Shown: in pieces, positions 56,704 to 64,000 of the stretch | Numbering within the stretch: position 1 is the first letter of the stretch | Layout: each line of letters begins with the position of its first letter | Origin: Bufo bufo | Taxonomy: Eukaryota; Chordata; Amphibia; Anura; Bufonidae | Direction: 5' to 3' | DNA length: 64,000 bases | NCBI RefSeq assembly: GCF_905171765.1 | Contig: NC_053397.1 | Coordinates: 1,361,953-1,425,952 of the forward strand | Position numbers and translations under genes: made by a program | Notes under the pieces: generated by a model | The model's input: the letters and a program-made list of their open reading frames with translations, nothing else | The model's database searches: none | Told to the model about the DNA's origin: nothing

Positions 56704-58255
56704 CAGGGAGTGCAGAATTATTAGGCAAGTTGTATTTTTGAGGATTAATTTTATTATTGAACAACAACCATGTTCTCAATGAACCCAAAAAACTCATTAA
56801 TATCAAAGCTGAATATTTTTGGAAGTAGTTTTTAGTTTGAGCTATTTTAGGGGGATATCTGTGTGTGCAGGTGACTATTACTGTGCATAACTATTAGGCA
56901 ACTTAACAAAAAACAAATATATACCCATTTCAATTATTTATTTTTACCAGTGAAACCAATATAACATCTCAACATTCACAAATATACATTTCTGACATTC
57001 AAAAACAAAACAAAAACAAATCAGTGACCAATATAGCCACCTTTCTTTGCAAGGACACTCAAAAGCCTGCCATCCATGGATTCTGTCAGTGTTTTGATCT
57101 GTTCACCATAAACATTGCGTGCAGCAGCAACCACAGCCTCCCAGACACTGTTCAGAGAGGTGTACTGTTTTCCCTCCTTGTAAATCTCACATTTGATGAT
57201 GGACCACAGGTTCTCAATGGGGTTCAGATCAGGTGAACAAGGAGGCCATGTCATTAGATTTTCTTCTTTTATACCCTTTCTTGCCAGCCACGCTGTGGAG
57301 TACTTGGACGCATGTGATGGAGCATTGTCCTGCATGAAAATCATGTTTTTCTTGAAGGATGCAGACTTCTTCCTGTACCACTGCTTGAAGAAGGTGTCTT
57401 CCAGAAACTGGCAGTAGGACTGGGAGTTGAGCTTGACTCCATCCTCAACCCGAAAAGGCCCCACAAGCTCATCTTTGATGATACCAGCCCAAACCAGTAC
57501 TCCACCTCCACCTTGCTGGCGTCTGAGTCGGACTGGAGCTCTCTGCCCTTTACCAATCCAGCCACGGGCCCATCCATCTGGCCCATCAAGACTCACTCTC
57601 ATTTCATCAGTCCATAAAACCTTAGAAAAATCAGTCTTGAGATATTTCTTGGCCCAGTCTTGACGTTTCAGCTTGTGTGTCTTGTTCAGTGGTGGTCGTC
57701 TTTCAGCCTTTCTTACCTTGGCCATGTCTCTGAGTATTGCACACCTTGTGCTTTTGGGCACTCCAGTGATGTTGCAGCTCTGAAATATGGCCAAACTGGT
57801 GGCAAGTGGCATCTTGGCAGCTGCACGCTTGACTTTTCTCAGTTCATGGGCAGTTATTTTGCGCCTTGGTTTTTCCACACGCTTCTTGCGACCCTGTTGA
57901 CTATTTTGAATGAAACGCTTGATTGTTCGATGATCACGCTTCAGAAGCTTTGCAATTTTAAGACTGCTGCATCCCTCTGCAAGATATCTCACTATTTTTG
58001 ACTTTTCTGAGCCTGTCAAGTCCTTCTTTTGACCCATTTTGCCAAAGGAAAGGAAGTTGCCTAATAATTATGCACACCTGATATAGGGTGTTGATGTCAT
58101 TAGACCACACCCCTTCTCATTACAGAGATGCACATCACCTAATATGCTTAATTGGTAGTAGGCTTTCGAGCCTATACAGCTTGGAGTAAGACAACATGCA
58201 TAAAGAGGATGATGTGGTCAAAATACTCATTTGCCTAATAATTCTGCACGCAGTG
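56704..58255 (-). mobile_element. Tc1/mariner transposon B (DD37E), apparently complete
   Basis: 1,552 bp. The left end is cagggagtgcagaattatta and the right end complements it as taataattctgcacgcagtg, with TA at 56702-56703 and 58256-58257. Inner direct-repeat copies of the end motif lie at about 56881-56902 and 58055-58080, giving an IR/DR arrangement. The transposase frame is intact. It interrupts the plus-strand LINE at RLY|YTP. Confidence 0.95.
57021..58037 (-). CDS. Tc1/mariner transposase, DD37E, intact
   Basis: 338 residues from ATG (MGQKKDLTGSEKSKIVRYLA) to stop, no interruption. Residues 1-110 hold two helix-turn-helix units that bind the end repeats; a basic stretch near 48-60 (QGRKKRVEKPRRK) may serve nuclear import. 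The catalytic core has WTDE (D144), MQDNAPSH (D237) and SPDLNPIENLW (E275). The 37 residues between D237 and E275 make it DD37E, the spacing recorded for the TRT group of Tc1/mariner. The enzyme cuts and pastes the element at TA. Length is normal for the superfamily. It is the only intact mobile-element gene in the window. The start is chosen because MGQ follows an in-frame stop-rich leader and the HTH follows at once. Confidence 0.95.
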   Translation of the reverse strand: MGQKKDLTGSEKSKIVRYLAEGCSSLKIAKLLKRDHRTIKRFIQNSQQGRKKRVEKPRRKITAHELRKVKRAAAKMPLATSLAIFQSCNITGVPKSTRCAILRDMAKVRKAERRPPLNKTHKLKRQDWAKKYLKTDFSKVLWTDEMRVSLDGPDGWARGWIGKGQRAPVRLRRQQGGGGVLVWAGIIKDELVGPFRVEDGVKLNSQSYCQFLEDTFFKQWYRKKSASFKKNMIFMQDNAPSHASKYSTAWLARKGIKEENLMTWPPCSPDLNPIENLWSIIKCEIYKEGKQYTSLNSVWEAVVAAARNVYGEQIKTLTESMDGRLLSVLAKKGGYIGH

Positions 58256-58678
58256 TATTATACACCAGCCTTTTTGCATACTATTTATAACGACAGGAAA
58301 CAGAACTGTTATAAATGTAGTAAAGATAGAGGAGACTATAAACATCTGTTTTGGGAATGCCCAGGGATAAAAGATTATTGGATCAAAATATTCCGGAAAC
58401 TGCAGGATAGTTCCCCTATGAAATATGAAGCATGCATTAGTTATGTTATCCTGGGCTCTCTCCCAGAGACAGTTAAAAACAAAACTGAGCAGATACTTTG
58501 GCTCCGGGGCATCGCCCTGGCCAAAATAAAAATTGTTAAATATTGGGGCACCACGGAATATCCTAATCTTCAGGAGTGGATGGAGCGGATGAACAGGGTT
58601 AAGCAATTTGAACACATCTTCGCCCAAACAGCAGGGAAAAAGGCAGCCTGGTTGCGGATATGGGGCAATTGGAAATGA
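58256..58678 (+). pseudogene. LINE ORF2 C-terminal CCHC segment, right of Tc1 insertion
   Basis: YTPAFLHTIYNDRKQ, then CYKCSKDRGDYKHLFWEC (CCHC), through VKYWGTTEYPNLQEWMERM to the stop at 58676-58678. It continues the RLY| frame across the Tc1 insertion site. The 160-codon frame listed from 58196 starts inside the Tc1 end and is not a separate gene. Confidence 0.82.
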
Positions 58679-58894
58679 TAATACTAGGTGTAACGACAGT
58701 AGCTCAGCGGAAAAAAAGGGGGTTGGAGGGAGGGAAGGGGGGGTTAAAAAATAAGAGGGAAATTTACTATAGTATGAGACGATGTATTAATGCTTTGTGA
58801 TACCAAAATGTAAGACTGTAGATTTCTATCTTTTGGAAAATAAAATATAATAAAAAAATTTAAAAAAGTATTCCTGCAAGGCTTGAGCATTATA

Positions 58895-58959
58895 CACTAC
58901 TCACAAAATATTCTGGATATTTGGCTTGTGGGTGAAATTTCCAGATGACCCTAAAATGC
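58895..58959 (+). mobile_element. Left end of Tc1-like transposon D (split)
   Basis: TA at 58893-58894 is followed by cactactcacaaaatattct and ggatatttggcttgtgggtg, the left end of a Tc1-like family. The match stops after aaaatgc at 58959 and resumes at 62407 with aaaatgcacaacataacctt, leading into the transposase at 62711. The recognition that these two parts belong together rests on my memory of the family consensus. Confidence 0.65.
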
Positions 58960-60317
58960 GCTCTGTCATATATCTTCTATATTAAAAGAATCTTCATATA
59001 AAAGAGAGGATCAAAAAAAAAATTTATATAAAAAAAATATGATCCTTCAGGCGGACATAAACACGCCTCTAAGTTTATCGAGTATCTTAATTTGATTTGT
59101 GCAAGCAGTGAAACGGGGACAATTGTATATGCAAAATATATATATAGTTTATTATAAAACAAAGAATATAAAATCAATACAATTGCAAAACAAATGATGA
59201 AGTTACAAAATAATACCCAAAATGTACCACACGGTGGTGCTAACACACCCCTATCTCATCAGCACAGTGTGACTTAGTAAATTTATGACAACCAGTGTCA
59301 TACTTTCAACAAACACTCATATACCAAGAGAAACTTTGTATCTTCTGTTTATCAAACAGGCTATAACAATAAAACATGGATTATACAGGAAAATAACTGT
59401 TATCCCTTGACTCTGTGTTTTCCTATGACCAATCAAAAATATATGATATTAATGTGATAAAATATTCAACTCGGCAATCAGACTATGGAAAAAAATAATA
59501 ACTAAGGGAATAATCAGCATTATGGAGGCACCTAATATATTCCCACAGTATGGGGACTCGTGGCTATATACCGAGAGAAATATCTTATTAATATCACGAG
59601 TAGTAAACACAATATACGTTACCGGGTCAAGGGTAGACAGATTTCAGATGGGACCAGTTCTCAAGAATTTTCCTAGTAATCCAAAAAAAATATATCCAAG
59701 TTTCTTCTGGTAAAGTTTTTTCTTTTTTAAGTTTTTCTTTTGGTCTTCATTGAATGGATGGATGGATCTCCCCTGATGTTCTGCACACGAGTAATTATTC
59801 CCCCCCTTCCCCCTTATCTAAGAATCATCTCCTTTAGATTAGGGATTTCCAATCAGGTAAGGTGGGTGTATTTGCATGCTAATAATACAATGATGTCATT
59901 TTAACTCCTAACATGTTATCAAACAAATTATAATATAATATTGTCCATCTGCCTCCCGATGGCACTGTGGTACTGCATTTAACATCACAACCTTAAACAT
60001 TAAAACTAAATATCTAATAATACGGTCACATGACCTTCTTAACCTTTTTAATATACATCATTGAGGAAGGTCTTTTTCTGACACTTTTAATTACCTATAT
60101 CCTGGACTTGTTGGAGTCACTGTCTTCTCCTATCTTTTTGAAATATATGTTAACTTGATACAATTTTTATATAACTGCCTTGATACTCGGCATCGGAACT
60201 TATCTACATCCATGATTAACTATTGTTTTGAAATAACTTTTAACTCTTCCAATTAGCAGAAACTTGCTTCAGTGGCTCTGTATTTCCTACAGGATACATT
60301 CTAAATAATGATACATA
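58960..60317. mobile_element. Unidentified AT-rich insertion, left part
   Basis: AT-rich sequence without open frames, lying inside Tc1-like transposon D and bounded by a 7-bp repeat aaaatgc (58953-58959, 62407-62413) if the split model is right. No terminal inverted repeats or LTRs detected by eye. Short frames at 58977-59246 and 59522-59713 are not supported. Confidence 0.4.
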
Positions 60318-61959
60318 CAGTCAGGTCCATAAATATTGGGACATCAACACAATTCTAAATTTTTTGGCTCTAACAACACCACAATGGATTTGAAATGAAA
60401 CAAACAAGATGTGCTTCAACTGCAGACTGTCAGCTTTAATTTGAGGGTATTTACATCCAAATCAGGTGAACGGTGTAGGAATTACAACAGTTTGCATATG
60501 TGCCTCCCACTTGTTAAAGGGCCAAAAGTAATGGGACAATTGGCTTCTCAGCTGTTCCATGGCCAGGTGTGTGTTATTCCCTCATTATCCCAATTACAAT
60601 GAGCAGACAAAAGGTCCATAGTTAATTTCAAGTGTGCTATTTGCATTTGGAATCTGTTGCTGTCAACTCTGAAGATAAGATCCAAAGAGCTGTCACTCTC
60701 AGTGAAGCAAGCCATCATTAGGCTGAAAAAACAAACCCATCAGAGAGATATCAAAAACATTAGGTGCGGCCAAAACAACTGTTTGGAACATTCTTAAAAA
60801 GAAGGAACGCACCGGTGAGCTCAGCAACACCAAAAGACCCGGAAGACCACGGAAAACAACTGTGGTGGATGAGCGAAGAATTCTTTCCCTGGTGAAGAAA
60901 ACACCCTTCACAACAGTTGGCCAGATCAAGAACACTCTCCAGGAGGTAGGTGTATGTGTGTCAAAGTCAACCATTAGGAGAAGACTTCACCAGAGTGAAT
61001 ACAGAGGGTTCACCACAAGATGTAAACCATTAGTGAGCCTCAAAAACAGGAAGGCCAGATTAGAGTTTGCCAAACGACATCTAAAAAAGCCTTCACAGTT
61101 CTGGAACAACATCCTATGGACAGTTGAGACCAAGATCAACTTGTAGCAGAGTGATGGGAAGAGAAGAGTATGGAGAAGGAAAGAAGCTGCTCATGATCCT
61201 AAGCATACCACCTCATCAGTGAAGCATGGTGGTGGTAGTGTCATGGCGTGGGCATGTATGGCTGCCAATGGAACTGCTTCTCTTGTATTTATTGATGATG
61301 TGACTGCTGACAGAAGCAGCAGGATGGATTCTCAAGTGTTTCGGGCAATATTATCTGCTCATATTCAGCCAAATGCTTCAGAACTCATTGGACGGCGCTT
61401 CACAGTGCAGAGGGACAATGACCCAAAGCATACTGCAAAAGCAACCAAAGAGTTTTTTAAGGGAAAGAAGTGGAATGTTCTGCAATGGCCAAGTCAATCA
61501 CCGGACCTGAATCCGACCGAGCATGCATTTCACTTCCTGAAGACAAAACTGAAGGGAAAATGTCCCAAGAACAAGCAGGACGGAAGACAGTTGCAGTAGA
61601 GGCCTGGCAGAGCATCACCAGGGATAAGACCCAGCGTCTGGTGATGTCTATGCGTTCCAGACTTCAGGCTGTAATTGACTGCAAAGGATTTGCAACCAAG
61701 TATTAAAAAGTGAAAGTTTGATTTATGATTAGTATTTTGTCCCATTACTTTTGGTCCCTTAACAAGTGGGAGGCACATATGGAAACTGCTGTAATTCCTG
61801 CACCATTCACCTGATTTGGATGTAAATACCCTCAAATTACAGCTGACGGTCTGCAGGTAAAGCACATCTTGTTTGTTTCATTTCACATCCATTGTGGTGG
61901 TGTATAGAGCCAAACATGTTACAATTGTGTCCATGTCCCAATATTTATGGACCTGACTG
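60318..61959 (+). mobile_element. Tc1-like transposon C, dead, long inverted repeats
   Basis: 1,642 bp with ends cagtcaggtccataaatatt and aatatttatggacctgactg, TA on both sides (60316-60317, 61960-61961). Terminal inverted repeats are about 220 bp long (60318-60540 and 61738-61959), including an inner conserved block (cccacttgttaaagggccaa and ggtcccttaacaagtgggag). This is an IR/DR type. It is inserted in the AT-rich sequence within transposon D. Confidence 0.95.
60680..61706 (+). pseudogene. Tc1-like transposase of element C
   Basis: The N-terminal text RSKELSLSVKQAIIRLKK has lost its ATG and soon shifts frame. It resumes as RILSLVKKTPFTTVGQI and TIRRRLHQSEYRGF (HTH units), then WTVETKINL followed by a stop at 61144. 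In relatives this box is WTDETK, so the first catalytic Asp is Val here. Next come HGGGSVMAWACMA, VQRDNDPKHTAK (second Asp) and SPDLNPTEHAFHFLK (Glu; 34 residues apart). A last frameshift near 61590 moves the end (SITRDKTQRLVMSMRSRLQA) to another frame. Inactive. Confidence 0.9.
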
Positions 61960-61961
61960 TA

Positions 61962-62406
61962 CATGGTATATGTATATAAATCGATACATTGTTACACACA
62001 GACAATACATTTTATGAATTATTGGTTAAAATATGTTGTAAACTAAATATACCATACAGAAATATATATAACATAATTATGAATTACCTCATACAGCAGG
62101 TGTGCCTCAAGGATATGAATTCTTATCTCATCATGGCTTATCCATGAAACACGCTTGTTCCCTTCAGACAGACATGTCTGAGGAAGCTGGTGTACTCCCC
62201 ATAGATAAACCCATATCCTTAGCAATAACTTTTAAATCCAATGTCCGTTCATGTTTTTTTTTTTTTTTTATATATACAAACTGAACTTGCCATGAACTCT
62301 CCTGTTCAGCCACATAACAGAACTTTGGTTCAAGTTGATTTTCTTCTTAAAGGCAATGAGCATTCATTTTGGTTATAATGTCATTAGATGATAATGTATA
62401 CGTATG
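61962..62406. mobile_element. Unidentified AT-rich insertion, right part
   Basis: Continuation of the AT-rich sequence on the right of Tc1-like transposon C, with a T16-type tract at about 62255-62270. Ends where Tc1-like transposon D resumes (62407). No coding features. Confidence 0.4.
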
Positions 62407-63441
62407 AAAATGCACAACATAACCTTTATAGGAGAACTTCATGTGACCTTCTTTAACCTTCTGAATGCTCATATCCAACTGTTCAATGTTTTGGGACTTT
62501 TTGCACAACTTGCTGTTCTCTAACAAGGAGCTTAAGGGCAAAATTCACATCAGGTGTTTGATCCATGAATTGCTCAATAAATTTCCTGGTTCAATTAGAA
62601 TTGGTATTAAACAGTCCTCCTCATCATGCTGTTCACATTCTGACATCATGAGACCAAGACGACACCTAACATGATAAACAGTACCTCGCCATTGTGAGGC
62701 TTCAAGCAGGATGTCTCAGACGGAAGTGGCTCCTGAGCTTAGAGCGTCGCAGAGTGCTATCATCCGGTTGTATTAGAGATACAGAGACTGGAAGAGTAAC
62801 AGGCAGAGAAGTGGACGTCCTTTGGCCACATCCCACACTGATGACCGCTTCATTGTGAACAATGTCCGGCGGAACCGTATGATGAATACCATACAACTCC
62901 AGGCACATTTAAGGGAGGTGAGAGGCCCCAAAGTGTCACGTCAGACCATTGGAAACCATTTACATCAGCGTTGTCTGCGTGCTAGACGACCTGCAAGAGT
63001 ACTTGACCACACCACTAGGCACATACATCATCGTCTTGCATGGGCCAGGGAGCATCTACGCTGGACAAGGAGAGCGCTCTGCATCACCCACTGTTGTCAC
63101 CAGACAAGCCTTTGGTGGTGGCGGTGTTACGGTGTGGGCAGGTGTGTCTAGTCCGTACAGAACTGCCCTACACTGTGAATGGTCCAGTGACAGCCCAGAC
63201 TACCTGAAGAACATCAGTAATCCAGTCATTGTGCCTCTGCAGGAACAACACCGGCCTAATGTCATCTTCATGGAGGACAATGCTCCAGCTCATCGAGTTC
63301 CCATCATTAGGGAATGGCTACAGGAGACTGGAGGACCTCACATGGAGCGGCCTGCACTTTCTCCAGACCTGAATCCCATTGAAAACCTATGGGATCAGCT
63401 GAGTCGCCGTGTAGAGGCTAGAAACTCTGTACCTCAGAGCG
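62407..63441 (+). mobile_element. Tc1-like transposon D, right portion, truncated
   Basis: Resumes with aaaatgcacaacataacctt and covers the 5' non-coding part and most of the transposase, but similarity to Tc1 ends at about 63441 (gtacctcag) without a right terminal repeat. Together with 58895-58959 it would make a split element. Confidence 0.65.
62711..63441 (+). pseudogene. Tc1-like transposase of element D, internally deleted
   Basis: MSQTEVAPELRASQSAIIRLY and an immediate stop, then shifted frames with ATSHTDDRFIVNNVRRNRMM, TIGNHLHQRCLRARRPARV and LAWAREHLRWTRR (HTH units and linker). The box with the first catalytic Asp is missing: text jumps from RRERSAS to FGGGGVTVWAGVS. Then IFMEDNAPAHR (second Asp) and SPDLNPIENLWDQLSRRVEA (Glu, 34 apart). 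The C-terminal end is replaced by unrelated sequence after ARNSVPQ. Inactive. Confidence 0.88.
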
Positions 63442-63781
63442 GTTCCAATCCCAGTAGCAAATCAATACAAGGCCTAAGGTATAACAGAACTGGCGTATGG
63501 CAGGATGATAGATGCGCCACAATTCCAAATGCGACATCTGCTCCAATAGTTTCCCAAAAGAAGACGGCGAGCCAGTCTCCTCCTCTCGCGTGCCAGTAGT
63601 ATTATTAAATTCAACCCCCCAATTATAACAGGTATGTCAGCCTCCCCGAGGATCAAACTGTTATAGGGTAGTATTTAAACAGCAAATAACTGGTACTCAT
63701 GCGTATACACCGTACAGTGGAGACAGACGAAGCGGCCGTCAGTTTCAACCCTGGACTTATGCACCACAAAAGCATAGGACC
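63442..63781. other. Unassigned sequence
   Basis: Follows the break in Tc1-like transposon D. No domain or known end recognised; frame 63474-63656 on the minus strand is unsupported. Confidence 0.35.
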
Positions 63782-64000
63782 TTAGAGGAGGCAGAAATGG
63801 ACCTGTGTACCGGTACACTGACCCCCGGGCAGGATTAGAGGAGGCAGAAACGGACCTGTGTACCGGTACACTAACCCCCGGGCAGGATTAGAGGAGGCAG
63901 AAACGGACCTGTGTACCGGTACACTGACCCCCGGGCAGGATTAGAGGAGGCAGAAACGGACCTGTGTACCGGTATACTGACCCCCGGGCAGGATTAGAGG
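63782..64000. repeat. 53-bp minisatellite (array 9), open at window edge
   Basis: About four units of 53 bp (ggattagaggaggcagaaac, ggacctgtgtaccggtacac, taacccccgggca) running off the end of the window. Each unit contains the palindromic words accggt and cccggg. Confidence 0.92.

Larger units (their letters stand above)
52015..58868 (+). mobile_element. L1-type LINE on the plus strand, 5'-truncated, with two Tc1 insertions
   Basis: Endonuclease text begins near 52120 (QEGRYLFLHCYW), is cut by a Tc1 element at 52198-53763, resumes as IPPPFTTTVL and continues as a long open frame to 56445. It resumes at 56495, is cut again by a Tc1 element at 56704-58255 and ends with the CCHC tail at 58678. 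The 3' UTR runs to an AT-rich tail at about 58868. It lies head-to-head with the minus-strand LINE. ORF1 is absent. Confidence 0.85.

Noticed and set aside
58960..62406. LTR retrotransposon or endogenous retrovirus
   Set aside because: No direct long terminal repeats, primer-binding site or pol text could be found in the AT-rich insert.
1..64000. tRNA or rRNA genes
   Set aside because: No cloverleaf-like segment with A and B boxes and no rRNA-like stretch was seen.

Overview
This is a piece of a vertebrate nuclear genome, most likely an amphibian and probably a frog. Spliced exons with clean AG/GT borders, C-terminal FANCD2 coding sequence, and a mix of Tc1/mariner, hAT, piggyBac, TTAA-flanked (Kolobok/T2-like) MITEs, DIRS-like and L1-type elements all point that way. 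The species assignment is inference from repeat content. Nothing in the window looks bacterial or plasmid-borne.

Region 1 (1-17.6 kb, + strand) holds the last 14 coding exons of fancd2 (Fanconi anemia group D2). They total 1,350 nt including the stop, in unbroken phase, and give the C-terminal 449 residues. The larger introns are filled by unrelated minisatellites with periods of 35, 110, 40/47, 44 and 41 bp. A foldback MITE and a hAT-like end sit in the first intron.

Region 2 (17.6-31.6 kb) is almost entirely tandem repeats: a GT-rich 32-36 bp array, a 49 bp array, and a 45/48 bp array spanning 21.8-31.45 kb. The 45 bp unit is a decayed piece of a Tc1-like transposase gene covering the catalytic block SPDLNPxEML. 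Each unit contains CTCTAGAA, a near-ideal hAT target, and two different hAT families have landed exactly there. One of them, with its flanking array, was multiplied into three about 3 kb units; the middle copy is a hybrid, as expected from unequal crossing-over.

Region 3 (31.6-45.6 kb) is a layered graveyard of elements. It has a DIRS-like retrotransposon with inverted terminal repeats and an internal complementary region (32.05-37.19 kb), a 5' piggyBac remnant (38.8-41.2 kb), a TTAA-flanked MITE (41.70-42.15 kb), hAT MITE and foldback fragments, and stretches I cannot assign. A short promoter-like and splice-like segment near 43.3-43.75 kb is the only hint of another host gene.

Region 4 (45.4-64 kb) holds a degenerate minus-strand L1-type LINE with ORF1 and ORF2, and a plus-strand L1-type LINE with a long open endonuclease/reverse-transcriptase frame. 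Two Tc1/mariner elements are inserted in the plus-strand LINE. One of these (56,704-58,255) has an uninterrupted 338-residue DD37E transposase, paired ends and a TA duplication, and is the only element here that looks potentially functional. Two further Tc1-like elements follow, one apparently split by about 3.4 kb of inserted DNA that itself contains the other. The window ends inside a 53 bp tandem array.
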